Assembly (NCBI RefSeq): GCF_042677945.1
Contig: NZ_JBHUDN010000003.1
Length of the DNA stretch: 64,000 bases
Source of the DNA: Haloplanus litoreus
GTDB taxonomy: Archaea > Halobacteriota > Halobacteria > Halobacteriales > Haloferacaceae
Reading direction: 5' to 3' (one strand)
Below, piece after piece: positions 42,782-51,532 of this stretch. The notes beneath the pieces are model-generated. The model was not told where the DNA came from and searched no databases. It was given only the letters and a program-made list of their open reading frames with translations. The first letter of the stretch is position 1; each line of letters begins with the position of its first letter. A program made the position numbers and the translations under genes.

Positions 42782-42853
42782 GCCGTCCGGCCGTCTCCGC
42801 ACTGCCCCACGGATTTCAGGGGTGATAACGCGGGCACAGGGTAGCTGACGTGT

Positions 42854-43657
42854 ATGTCCTTCCCTCCCACGGAGATGGTCGTCGACGCGCCCCCGTCCAG
42901 CCTTCGCGACTTCTTCACCGACGTCCCCGACGGTGACGTGTCGCTCGTCACCGTCAACCGGACTCACCCGAAACCGATACGGGACCTACTCGCGAACGCG
43001 TTCGCCACGCAGTCGGTGACTCTGTCCGAACGGGCGCTGCCGACCGACGAGGACCTGGTCGCACCCCTCGAGGGCGGCGAAGTCACCGCCATCCCGTCGC
43101 TCGACCGGGTGATTCAGTCGTTCTTGCTCGTGAACGCCGACCGCTTCAAGACGAGTGCGTGGGGGTTCGACGACGCCGTTCCGTCGGTGCTGACGGGGAT
43201 GGACGGAACGCTGTTCGACCTCCGTGGGCATCCGGCGTCGAACAAGGAGACCCTCCTCCTGGTACTCATCTCCCGACACATCGAGCGACTGGCCCACGAG
43301 GCGGGGGTGGGGACAGTTCGCTCGGCGTTCCAGCGGCTGTCCCGACTCGAAGACGAGTTCGGCACTCGGCAGGTGTACGAACGCCTCTCGGGGCGGACGC
43401 CCGACGTCCACGTCTACGGCGTGCCGGACGAGTCGCCGACGTTGCGAGACGCTACCGTCCACGGTGGCGCTGGCGAGGAGTACCGCAACTCGTAGTGTGT
43501 GGTACCGACCGTCGGAGGGGGCGTCGGTGAGGCGGACGGGGCGGAAGCGACAGCACTTGTCGCCCACCAGTAGGAACCGAACCGCTGGCGGGGGTTCTGG
43601 ACCTACGAGACGAAACACGTCGAACGCATCGACGGCTATCTCGAACGGTCGGTCTGA
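42854..43657 (+). pseudogene. DICT-domain protein gene interrupted by two in-frame TAG codons
   Basis: The frame from ATG 42854 encodes 213 residues with the haloarchaeal DICT sensory-domain pattern (RHIERLAHEAGVGTVRSAFQ, LSRLEDEFGTRQVYERLSG, VHVYGVPDE) and halts at TAG 43493-43495 after EEYRNS. The same frame remains family-like past the stop: CVVPTVGG, ATALVAHQ, a second TAG at 43571-43573, then EPNRWRGFWTYETKHVERID and a final TGA at 43655-43657. The first TAG sits where homologues have Trp (YRxSW), one base from TGG; the second is one base from GAG or CAG. Most likely a recent pseudogene; the shortened 213-residue product may still be made. The following 272 bases up to korA contain no other gene apart from a possible 14-codon leader frame. 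Confidence 0.7.
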
Positions 43658-43882
43658 GCGACGCACGCGACGCGGTGGGTGCGCGCGGAGACGACGTGGC
43701 CCGCAAACGAGTCCGGGGACTGATACGATCGACGCTCGGGCACCTTCGCGGCACTTGGCGTCCAGCCAACCGACGCCGGCCCGCCGATTTTCCCGTCGTC
43801 CCGATAGCGAGTAGGAGCCCCGAAATCGCCGGTCTTACATCATTTTTGCTTGGTAACGTATAGCAAAGGCTTTAGTCGAACC

Positions 43883-43927
43883 ATGGACAACCTCCTCGGT
43901 AGTGGCCCCCTTCGGGCCGTGATGTGA
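43883..43927 (+). promoter_or_regulatory. Possible 14-codon leader ORF and hairpin upstream of korA
   Basis: ATG 43883 opens a 14-codon frame (MDNLLGSGPLRAVM) ending in TGA two bases before the korA ATG (43930). Within it GGCCC-CCTTC-GGGCC can fold into a short hairpin. A TATA-like TATAG (43859-43863) lies about 22 bases upstream of the ATG, slightly short for a leaderless start. It could be a leader peptide, an attenuation element or chance. Confidence 0.35.
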
Positions 43928-43929
43928 AT

Positions 43930-45816
43930 ATGACTGACCACGAACTCATGTGGCGGATCGCTGGCGGGTCGGGCGACGGTATCGCATCGACAAGTCAGAA
44001 CTTCGCCAAGGCCCTGATGCGGGCAGGGCTCCACGTCTTTACGCATCGACATTATCCGTCGCGGATTCGCGGCGGCCACACGTACACCGAGGTACGGGCC
44101 AAGTCCGAACCGGTCCAGTCCCGGGGTGACGGGTTCAACTGCCTACTCGCGCTGGGAGACTCCTTCGCCCGCAACCCCAAGGAGGACGCGTACTACGGTG
44201 ACGAGGAGGTGAAGCCGCTGGCGGAGAACCTCGACGAACTCAACGAGGGCGGCGTCATCGTCTACGACACCGGGCTACTGGACAGCGAGGACATCCCGAA
44301 CTTCGAGGAACGAGTCGAAGAGAACGACTGGCACGTCTATCCGCTCAACCTCCGCGAAATCGCCCGCGACCACGGACGAGAGGTCATGCGGAACACCGCC
44401 GGCGTCGGGGCGACGGCCGCCCTCCTCGGCATCGACCTCCAGTACTTCGAGGAACTGATGGCCGAGTCGATGCCCGAGGACATCCTCGAACCAAACAGGG
44501 AGATCCTGCATTACACCCACGATATGGTGAAAGAGGAGTTCGAGTTCACCCACGACCTCCAGGTTCCCGAGGGCGACCACGACGAGGAACAGGTACTGCT
44601 CTCCGGGAGCGACACCATCGCCTACGGCGCCATCGACGAGGGCTGTCGGTTCATCGCGGGCTACCCGATGACGCCGTGGACCGAGGTGTTCACGATCATG
44701 TCCCAGGCGCTGCCGGACCTCGGCGGCGTCTCCGAACAGGTCGAGGACGAAATCGCGGCGGCGGCGCTCGCGCTCGGCGCCTCCCACGCCGGCGTCAAGT
44801 CGATGTCCGGGTCGTCCGGCGGCGGCTTCGCGCTCATGTCCGAGCCGCTCGGACTGGCGGAGATGTCCGAGACGCCCGTGGTGCTGGTCGAGGCGATGCG
44901 CGCCGGCCCCTCGACGGGCCTGCCGACGAAACCCGAACAGGCCGACCTGGAACACGTCCTCTACACGAGCCAGGGAGACTCGAACCGCGTCGTCCTGGCG
45001 CCGGGAACGGTCGCCGAGGCCTACGAGCAGTCCCGCCTCGCCTTCCAGCTCGCGTACGGCTACAACATGCCGGTCGTCCTGCTCTACGACCAGAAACTCG
45101 GGGGCGAGCTGATGAACGTGCCCGCGAGCCACTTCGACCGCGAACCCAACCCCGACCTGGGCGCCGTGACGACCGAGGAGGAACTGGCGGACGCACCCCA
45201 CGGTCCCGGCGGGAAGTTCTACCGCTACCGCTACGACGCCGAGGACGGCGTCAGTCCGCGGTCCATCCCCGGCCAGAAGGGCGGGCACTTCCTCGTGACC
45301 GGGAACGAACACAACCAGGCCGGCCACATCGAGGAGGACCCGACCAACCGCGTCACGCAGATGGAACGCCGGATGTCGAAACTCGACGGCGTACGCGAGT
45401 TCCTCGACGACAAGAACACGCAGACGTACATGGGTCCGGAGGAGGCCGACTACGGTCTGATCACCTTCGGCAGCCAGCAGGGGACCGTCGAGGAGGCGGT
45501 CGCCCGCCTCAACGAAGCCGGGCACTCGGTGAAAGGCATCGGCGTCAGCGACATGATGCCCTACCCGGAGGAGGAGATGACGGCGTTCTTAGAGAGCGTG
45601 GACGAGGCGCTGGTCGTCGAGATGAACGCCTCCGGGCAGTTCCGCGGCCTCACGCAGAAGGAACTCGGCCGGTTCGGCGACAAACTCTCCAGCCTCCTGA
45701 AGTACAACGGCGAACCGTTCGAACCCGCGGAGATCGTCGCGGGCTTCGAAGCGAGCATCGAGGGGCAGGACGTCCCCGACCAGCAGACCACCTACGTCCC
45801 GGCGGCAGGTGACTAA
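43930..45816 (+). CDS. korA: 2-oxoacid:ferredoxin oxidoreductase, alpha subunit (KorA-type)
   Basis: 628 residues, fused gamma-alpha organisation. Gamma domain about 1-190 opens WRIAGGSGDGIASTSQNF and has HYPSRIRGGHTYTEVRA; the alpha domain begins near GSDTIAYGAIDEGCRFIAGY with PMTPWTEVFTIMSQ, SGSSGGGFALMSEPLGLAEM, and a C-terminal transketolase-like part LITFGSQQGTVEEAV. The N-terminal sentence fits the haloarchaeal 2-oxoglutarate enzyme better than the pyruvate enzyme. It decarboxylates 2-oxoglutarate to succinyl-CoA with ferredoxin in the TCA cycle. korB follows two bases after. Confidence 0.92.
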   Translation: MTDHELMWRIAGGSGDGIASTSQNFAKALMRAGLHVFTHRHYPSRIRGGHTYTEVRAKSEPVQSRGDGFNCLLALGDSFARNPKEDAYYGDEEVKPLAENLDELNEGGVIVYDTGLLDSEDIPNFEERVEENDWHVYPLNLREIARDHGREVMRNTAGVGATAALLGIDLQYFEELMAESMPEDILEPNREILHYTHDMVKEEFEFTHDLQVPEGDHDEEQVLLSGSDTIAYGAIDEGCRFIAGYPMTPWTEVFTIMSQALPDLGGVSEQVEDEIAAAALALGASHAGVKSMSGSSGGGFALMSEPLGLAEMSETPVVLVEAMRAGPSTGLPTKPEQADLEHVLYTSQGDSNRVVLAPGTVAEAYEQSRLAFQLAYGYNMPVVLLYDQKLGGELMNVPASHFDREPNPDLGAVTTEEELADAPHGPGGKFYRYRYDAEDGVSPRSIPGQKGGHFLVTGNEHNQAGHIEEDPTNRVTQMERRMSKLDGVREFLDDKNTQTYMGPEEADYGLITFGSQQGTVEEAVARLNEAGHSVKGIGVSDMMPYPEEEMTAFLESVDEALVVEMNASGQFRGLTQKELGRFGDKLSSLLKYNGEPFEPAEIVAGFEASIEGQDVPDQQTTYVPAAGD

Positions 45817-45818
45817 CC

Positions 45819-46757
45819 ATGAGTGCATTCTCAGCAATCGGCGAAGACCGCGAAATCGACCGCGAAGAGTTCACGCCCACCCTCGAACCCCAGGCGACGT
45901 GGTGTCCGGGGTGTGGCGACTTCGGCGTCCTGAAGGCGTTGAAACAGGCCATGCCCGAGATCGGCCGCAACCCCGACGAGGTGTTGCTCGTCACCGGCAT
46001 CGGCTGTTCGGGCAAGCTGAACAGCTACTTCGAGAGCTACGGCTACCACTCGATTCACGGCCGCTCGCTGCCCATCGCCCGGGCGGCGAAACTCGCCAAT
46101 CCCGAACTCGAAGTGATCGCGGCCGGCGGCGACGGTGACGGCTACGGGATCGGTGGCAACCACTTCATGCACACCGCCCGCGAGAACCACGACATGACCT
46201 ACATCGTCTTCGACAACGAGATCTTCGGCCTGACGAAGGGGCAGACGTCGCCCACGTCACCGAAAGGACACAAGTCGAAGACCCAGCCCCACGGAAGCGC
46301 CAAAGATCCCATCCGACCCCTGTCGCTGGCGCTCACCTCCGGTGCCTCCTACGTCGCCCGGACGGCAGCGGTCAACCCGAACCAGGCCAAGGAGATTCTC
46401 GTCGAGGCGATGCAACACGACGGCTTCGCCCACGTGGACTTCCTGACCCAGTGCCCGACCTGGAACAAGGACGCCCGCCAGTACGTCCCCTACACGGACG
46501 TCAACGACTCGGACGAGTACGACTTCGACCCGACGAACCGGGACGAGGCCGCGGCGATGGCCAGCGAAGCCGAGAAGACCCTCTACGAGGGCGAAGTGCT
46601 CACCGGTCGGTTCTACGTCGACTCGGAACGCCCCTCCTACCAGGAGGAGAAACAGGCTATCGGCGAGATGCCCGAAGAACCCCTCGCGGAGCGGTACTTC
46701 GACGACGACTACGAGTGGGAGCGCACCCACGACATGTTCCTCGACCGACACAAGTAG
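45819..46757 (+). CDS. korB: 2-oxoacid:ferredoxin oxidoreductase, beta subunit (KorB-type)
   Basis: 312 residues. Cysteines for the Fe-S cluster in TWCPGCGDFG and GIGCSGKLNSY; thiamine diphosphate/Mg motif AAGGDGDGYGIGGNHFMH with NEIFGLTKGQTSPT (GDG...N). LTQCPTWNKD provides a further conserved Cys. It carries the TPP and 4Fe-4S centres of the complex with KorA. A T-run (about 46793-46797) follows the gene. Confidence 0.93.
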   Translation: MSAFSAIGEDREIDREEFTPTLEPQATWCPGCGDFGVLKALKQAMPEIGRNPDEVLLVTGIGCSGKLNSYFESYGYHSIHGRSLPIARAAKLANPELEVIAAGGDGDGYGIGGNHFMHTARENHDMTYIVFDNEIFGLTKGQTSPTSPKGHKSKTQPHGSAKDPIRPLSLALTSGASYVARTAAVNPNQAKEILVEAMQHDGFAHVDFLTQCPTWNKDARQYVPYTDVNDSDEYDFDPTNRDEAAAMASEAEKTLYEGEVLTGRFYVDSERPSYQEEKQAIGEMPEEPLAERYFDDDYEWERTHDMFLDRHK

Positions 46758-46789
46758 CCTGTCGGGGCGCCTTCGGATCGGGAGGAAGA

Positions 46790-46800
46790 ACCGTTTTTCG
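46790..46800 (+). terminator. T-rich 3' end after korAB
   Basis: ACCGTTTTTCG lies 33-43 bases after the korB stop, in GC-rich surroundings; oligo-T is the usual archaeal terminator signal. It precedes the TATA box of the Lrp gene. Confidence 0.35.
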
Positions 46801-46810
46801 TCTTCGCAAC

Positions 46811-46820
46811 ATATTTTTTA
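46811..46820 (+). promoter_or_regulatory. TATA box of the Lrp-family gene
   Basis: ATATTTTTTA is centred about 27 bases before ATG 46842, consistent with a short-leader or leaderless transcript separate from korAB. Confidence 0.55.
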
Positions 46821-46841
46821 CGTGGACCGAAAGGTACCGAT

Positions 46842-47270
46842 ATGGGAACGACCGCTACGGAACGTCGCATCCTCTCCGTTCTCGAAGAGGACGCACAGGC
46901 GTCCTACGGGGAGATTGCGGATCGTGCCGGCGTCTCGAAGCCGACGGTCCGAAAGTACATCCAGCAGATGGAAGAGGAGGGGGTTATCGTCGGCTACTCG
47001 GCCGAAGTCGACCCCAAGAAACTCTCGGGGCAGTCCATCGCCATGGTCGGTATCGAAGTCGAGAGCGAACGGTACGTCGAGGTGACGCGCGCGCTGAAGG
47101 CGATGGACGCGGTCGAAGCCCTCTACACCTCCTCCGGGGACCACATGTTGATGGCGGAGATCAGGGCGCCCGACGGCGACGCCCTGGGCGACGTGATCAA
47201 CGACGACATCCTCGACGTGGAGGGTGTGACGGCGACACACCCCTCCTTCCTGCAGGAGCGGCTGAAATAA
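46842..47270 (+). CDS. Lrp/AsnC-family transcriptional regulator (LrpA-like)
   Basis: 142 residues. Helix-turn-helix ASYGEIADRAGVSKPTVRKYIQQMEEEGVI in two parts (about 20-49), then the RAM ligand domain (about 65-140) with AMVGIEVESERYVEVTRALK and YTSSGDHMLMAEIRA. It probably senses an amino acid or 2-oxoacid and regulates neighbouring or metabolic genes; korAB immediately upstream are natural targets. It has its own TATA box. Confidence 0.88.
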   Translation: MGTTATERRILSVLEEDAQASYGEIADRAGVSKPTVRKYIQQMEEEGVIVGYSAEVDPKKLSGQSIAMVGIEVESERYVEVTRALKAMDAVEALYTSSGDHMLMAEIRAPDGDALGDVINDDILDVEGVTATHPSFLQERLK

Positions 47271-47329
47271 CGTCACCGTCGGAATCCGACGAGCGGAATC
47301 TTGAGGGGCGTCGGCGTCCGACATCGAGC

Positions 47330-48589
47330 ATGGCCGGTCGCGAGGGTGGAACACTTCCCGGGGCGGACGACACGGACGCGGAGACGCGCATCGTCTGTCA
47401 CGTCGACATCGACTGTTTCTACGCCTCCTGCGAGCGGTTGCGTGACCCCGACCTGCACGGCGAACCCGTCGTCGTGGGCATGGGGTACGAATCGGGCGAA
47501 CCCCACGGTGCCGTCGCCACGGCCAGTTACGAGGCCCGCGAGTTCGGCGTCGAGAGCGCTCAGGCAATCTCGCAGGCGCTCGACCGACTGCCGCGGATGG
47601 AAGCGGCACGCGAGGACCCGGCTCTCGACCCGGCCGAGGCGGGGTACTACCGACCGGTCGATCTGGAGTACTACCGCGAGGTAGCCGACCGGATCAAAGC
47701 CATCCTCCGGGAGTGTGCGGACCGGATCCGTGAGGTAAGCGTCGACGAAGCGTACCTCGACGTGACCGAGCGGACGGCGTGGACCGTCGTCGACGGCCGG
47801 ACGCTCGCGGAGGGGTACGCCCGGCACGTCAAGGAACGGATCGCTCGCGAGGTGGGCGTGCCCGCGAGCGTCGGCGTCGCACCCAACATGAGCGCCGCGA
47901 AGGTGGCGAGCGACCACGACAAACCCGACGGGCTAGTGGTGGTCGAACCCGGCGAAGTGCAGGACTTCTTCGCGCCGTTGCCCGTCGACGCGGTCCACGG
48001 CGTCGGCCCGGTGACGGCGCGGGAACTTCGGGAGATGGACATCGAGACTGCGGGCGATCTGGCGGCCGCGGCCCCCGGCCCACTGCAGGAGCGGTTCGGC
48101 GAACGCGGGCGAACGCTCCACGACCGGGCGCGCGGCCACGACGACCGGGAGGTGACGCCGAAGGGCCGGCCCAAGAGCCTCTCGCGGGAGTCGGCGTTCA
48201 CCGAGGCGACCGACGACGCCGACAGACAGCGTGAGACGATCGGCGGCCTGGCGGCGGACGTGGCCGACCGGGCCGAAGGGAAGGGCGCGCTCTACCGAAC
48301 CATCGGCATCAAGGCCGTGACGCCGCCGTACGACGTGAACACGCGGGAGCGGTCGCTGCCGGGTCCGGTCGCCGATCCGGATCTGGTTCGGGAGGTGGCG
48401 CTCGACCTCCTGACGGAGTTCGCGGGTGATCCGGTTCGCAAACTCGGGGTGCGGGTGTCGAACCTGCAGTTCGCGGCGGCGGAGCAGTCGCGACTCGACG
48501 GCTGGGACGGCGGCGCGGACGGGGCGACCACCGGCGGCGACGGCGCGTCGTCGCGGGGGCAGTCCTCGCTCGGGGACTTCGACGCGTGA
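47330..48589 (+). CDS. dinB: Y-family DNA polymerase IV (DinB)
   Basis: 419 residues. Catalytic motifs HVDIDCFYASCERL (residues about 24-37, first Asp) and REVSVDEAYLDVTE (Asp-Glu pair), finger region GAVATASYEAREFGV, HhH PVDAVHGVGPVTARELREM, and a little-finger domain about 250-370. The C-terminus ends QSSLGDFDA, a PCNA-binding PIP-like box. It performs translesion synthesis. The gap before the HerA-like gene holds the first copy of the long hairpin repeat. Confidence 0.93.
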   Translation: MAGREGGTLPGADDTDAETRIVCHVDIDCFYASCERLRDPDLHGEPVVVGMGYESGEPHGAVATASYEAREFGVESAQAISQALDRLPRMEAAREDPALDPAEAGYYRPVDLEYYREVADRIKAILRECADRIREVSVDEAYLDVTERTAWTVVDGRTLAEGYARHVKERIAREVGVPASVGVAPNMSAAKVASDHDKPDGLVVVEPGEVQDFFAPLPVDAVHGVGPVTARELREMDIETAGDLAAAAPGPLQERFGERGRTLHDRARGHDDREVTPKGRPKSLSRESAFTEATDDADRQRETIGGLAADVADRAEGKGALYRTIGIKAVTPPYDVNTRERSLPGPVADPDLVREVALDLLTEFAGDPVRKLGVRVSNLQFAAAEQSRLDGWDGGADGATTGGDGASSRGQSSLGDFDA

Positions 48590-48602
48590 GGTACCGTAGC
48601 GT

Positions 48603-48655
48603 TTGGAACTGTTTGCACGCCCGCTCGCACGCCGTCTGGCGATCGGGCGTGCACT
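48603..48655. repeat. Long hairpin element, copy 1
   Basis: TTGGAACT is followed by a stem TGCACGCCCGcTCGC / GCGATCGGGCGTGCA around the loop ACGCCGTCTG. About 44 of 50 bases match a second copy at 60634. The loop-side block TCGCACGCCGTCTGG is identical in both. It sits between dinB and the HerA-like gene, upstream of a TATA-like AGTATAG (about 48669). Confidence 0.7.
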
Positions 48656-48726
48656 GACTTACAAAGGCTAGTATAGGACGTCCGTCTGACGCGGAACTAT
48701 GGGGGACGGGACACTCTCACGTACCG

Positions 48727-50838
48727 ATGACGGAGACGGAAACCATCACGGTTGCGGACGTGAGCGAGGGTCCCGGTGGCGACGCCGACGCCGAGCCGGG
48801 AGCGCCGGTCTCGCTCCCGGTGGTGGAACTGCTCACCGGCCGGGGGTTCGTCACCGGGAAGTCGGGATCCGGGAAGTCCAACACCGCGTCGGTGCTGGTA
48901 GAGAACCTGCTTTCGAACAACTTTCCGGTCCTCGTGGTCGATACGGACGGCGAGTACTACGGCCTGAAAGAGGAGTTCGAACTCCTGCACGCGGGCGCCG
49001 ACGACGAGTGTGACATCCAGGTCAGCCCGGAACACGCGGAGAAAATCGCGTCGCTGGCGCTGGAGGGCAACGTGCCCATCATCCTCGACGTATCGGGCTA
49101 CCTCGACGACGACGAGGCGAAGGAACTCCTGCTCTCGGTCGCGCGCCACCTCTTCGCGAAGGAGAAGAAACTGAAAAAGCCCTTCCTGATGCTGGTCGAG
49201 GAGGTCCACGAGTACATCCCGGAGGGCGGCGGCCTCGACGAGACGGGGAAGATGCTCATCAAAATCGGGAAGCGCGGCCGGAAACACGGCCTCGGCATCG
49301 TCGGCATCAGCCAGCGGCCGGCCGACGTAAAGAAGGACTTCATCACCCAGTGTGACTGGCTGGTGTGGCACCGGCTCACGTGGAACAACGACACGAACGT
49401 GGTGAGCCGGATCATCGACGCCGAACACGCCAGCGCCGTCGAGGACCTAGGCGACGGCGAGGCCTTCCTGATGACGGACTGGAGCGAGTCGGTACGGCGG
49501 GTGCAGTTCCACCGCAAACGCACCTTCGACGCGGGGGCGACGCCCGGCCTCGACGACTTCGAGCGCCCGGAACTCAAGTCGATCAGCGACGATCTGGTCT
49601 CGGACCTCCGCGAGATCAGCGACGAACAGGAACGCCGCGAGAGCGAACTCGCCGACCTGCGTCAGGAACTCGACGAGAAAGAGCGGCGCATCCGCGAACT
49701 CGAGTCGGAACTGGAGGACGCCCGGGACCTCTCCCGGATGGCCGACAAGTTCGCGCAGGCGATGCTCCAGAAGGCCGAGGCGCCGTACCGCGGGGGCGAG
49801 GGGCGGAACCTCGCCCGACCGGTACCGTCGGATCAGGCGGAACTGCGGGAGTACGAACCGAACACCGAGGACGAGACGGCGGACGAAGTCGGGTCGGACG
49901 CCGGTTCCGACACACCGGCCAGCGCCGAAGCGACGGACGCGAAGGGCGAGGACGACGCGAAGGGCGAGGACGACACGAAGGGCGACGATTTCCCGGAAAT
50001 CGAGCCGAACGACTGGCCGACGCCCGGAACGATGGCCGTCGGAGGCGACACGGCCGACGACGGAACCGAAGCGGACGAGACGCAGTCGGCGGCCGACGAC
50101 TCGGCGGACGGACAGGCGGACGTGACCTTCGGCGCTGGGGAGGCACCCCCCGGTGCCGAACCGAACCGTAACGACGCGACGGCCACGGACGCGGCCGGCG
50201 AGTCGGACGCGGAACCCGGAACCCGGGAGGCGGTCGTCGCCAGACTACGGGGTCGGATCGAGGACTTCCCGGACCTCTCGCAGGAGATGCTGGCCCACTA
50301 TCGCGAGGCGGGGACGGCCGACCCGGTCGACGCCCACGTCGCGGCGGGCGGGACGCCGAAGCAGACGCTCGCCTACGGGCGGAACCGACCGCTCCGCCGG
50401 GCAGGGCTGATCGAACACGTCGGCCGGGACACGTACCGGTACTCCCTCCCGGATCGGGTCGCCGAACGGTTCGACGACCACCTCGACGACGCCGACCTCG
50501 CGGCGGTGACGCGGGCCGTCGAGCGGTCGTTCGTCGACGAGGCGACGCTGGCCGGCGAGACGGTCCACGATGGCGGGACCGACGGCGGTCGGAGCATTCC
50601 GGTCGAGGAGCGAACGGACGTCGAAGTCGTCCCGGACGACGACAGCGTCAAGCCGGACGACGGGTTCGTCGCCGAGGACGCGGCGATCATCGACGACGAG
50701 TCCGAGGAGAGTCCGTCGACGGCCGCCGACTCGGGGGAGCGAACGGACCGGGACGACGAGCGCGTCACGACCGCGGACGACGACGACGGTGAGACGACCC
50801 CAGCCGAGAGCGATACGGGCGGCGTGGAGATCCTCTAG
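48727..50838 (+). CDS. HerA-like ATPase with acidic C-terminal extension
   Basis: 703 residues. The HerA/FtsK-like (DUF87) ATPase domain occupies about 1-290: Walker A GKSGSGKSNTASVL (about 44-57), Walker B FLMLVEEVHEYIPEG, and GIVGISQRPADVKKDFITQC as sensor region. A coiled coil follows (about 290-345, ISDEQERRESELADLRQELD). A low-complexity acidic linker leads to a compact C-terminal domain (about 495-600) with DPVDAHVAAGGTPKQTLAYG, likely winged-helix, and another acidic tail. HerA proteins pump DNA, often with NurA in end resection; NurA is not adjacent. The stop overlaps tpiA in a CTAG. Confidence 0.85.
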   Translation: MTETETITVADVSEGPGGDADAEPGAPVSLPVVELLTGRGFVTGKSGSGKSNTASVLVENLLSNNFPVLVVDTDGEYYGLKEEFELLHAGADDECDIQVSPEHAEKIASLALEGNVPIILDVSGYLDDDEAKELLLSVARHLFAKEKKLKKPFLMLVEEVHEYIPEGGGLDETGKMLIKIGKRGRKHGLGIVGISQRPADVKKDFITQCDWLVWHRLTWNNDTNVVSRIIDAEHASAVEDLGDGEAFLMTDWSESVRRVQFHRKRTFDAGATPGLDDFERPELKSISDDLVSDLREISDEQERRESELADLRQELDEKERRIRELESELEDARDLSRMADKFAQAMLQKAEAPYRGGEGRNLARPVPSDQAELREYEPNTEDETADEVGSDAGSDTPASAEATDAKGEDDAKGEDDTKGDDFPEIEPNDWPTPGTMAVGGDTADDGTEADETQSAADDSADGQADVTFGAGEAPPGAEPNRNDATATDAAGESDAEPGTREAVVARLRGRIEDFPDLSQEMLAHYREAGTADPVDAHVAAGGTPKQTLAYGRNRPLRRAGLIEHVGRDTYRYSLPDRVAERFDDHLDDADLAAVTRAVERSFVDEATLAGETVHDGGTDGGRSIPVEERTDVEVVPDDDSVKPDDGFVAEDAAIIDDESEESPSTAADSGERTDRDDERVTTADDDDGETTPAESDTGGVEIL

Positions 50839-51496
50839 ACGCCCGAGACCAGGTTTTCGAGGGCCGCGCGCGGATCGTCGGCCTTGGCGACGCCGCTGGC
50901 CAGGAGGACGCCCTCCGCGCCGAGGTCGGCGGCCGCGGTTAGGTCGTCGCCGGTGGAGACGCCGGCCCCGCAGTAGACGGCCACGTCGGGGTCGACGGCG
51001 GCGGCGGCGGCGACGGTGTCCNNNNNNNGACGGCCTCCTCGACGATGCCGGGGTCGGCCGTGGCCACGGAGACGTCGCCACCGATGAGCGCCGGGGGTTC
51101 GACCGCCACGGCGTCGGGTCCGAGGGCGGCCGCCGCGGCCACTTGCTCGGGGTTGTTGGCACAGACGACCGTCTCCAGGCCGGCGCGGTCGGCGGCGTCG
51201 AGGGCACTGTCGATGTCGGCGAGTTTCAGGCGGCGTTCGGAGTGATTGCAGAGCGTCCCGACGGCGCCGGCGTCGGTCAGGGCCTCGGCCAGCGTGTGGC
51301 CGGTGTGACTCCCGTGGTCGAGAGGGGCGACGTGTTGGGCCCACGTCTCGACGCCGGTGGCGGCGACGCGGTCGAGGTGAGCGGTCTGTGGGGCGACGGC
51401 GATGCGGACGCCGTGTTCCTCGGCCACCGCGTGGGCCGCCTCGGCGACGGCGACGGGATCACAGGGGTACGCCTTCAGGTTGACGAGAACGAACAT
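50835..51496 (-). CDS. tpiA: Triosephosphate isomerase, interrupted by an assembly gap
   Basis: Short archaeal TIM, about 217 residues. FVLVNLKAYP (substrate Lys), CNHSERRLKL (catalytic His), AVEPPALIGG (catalytic Glu) and the C-terminal phosphate loop YCGAGVSTGDDL are all present, ending LLASGVAKADDPRAALE. It interconverts glyceraldehyde-3-phosphate and dihydroxyacetone phosphate. The 7-N gap (51022-51028) leaves the upstream half (to IVEEAV) and downstream half (from DTVAAAAAV) in different frames, 8 bases apart. This is almost surely a wrong gap length rather than a real frameshift. Confidence 0.88.
51022..51028. other. Assembly gap (7 N) breaking the tpiA frame
   Basis: Seven N in the tpiA gene; 7 plus the adjacent base gives 8, not a multiple of 3, so the stated gap length is probably off by one. 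Confidence 0.95.
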
Positions 51497-51532
51497 ACCC
51501 GGGATGGGGAGGCGTGCGGACAAAAAACGTGA

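Noticed and set aside
41324..42967. 547-codon minus-strand frame opposite aroA/aroC
   Set aside because: Antisense to two enzymes with complete active-site motifs; no recognisable family in the product.
42854..43657. Pyrrolysine gene
   Set aside because: No pylT/pylS seen, TAG is an ordinary stop elsewhere in the window, and the first TAG replaces an expected Trp; nonsense mutation is simpler. Kept only as a test.
46451..47320. Extended 5' part of the DinB frame reaching back into korB
   Set aside because: The upstream part overlaps korB and the Lrp gene and is unlike any polymerase; DinB similarity starts just after ATG 47330.
1591..51028. N runs as biological features (e.g. recognition sites masked on purpose)
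   Set aside because: They lie in unrelated genes, have different lengths and one breaks a frame; sequencing gaps in GC-rich DNA explain them.
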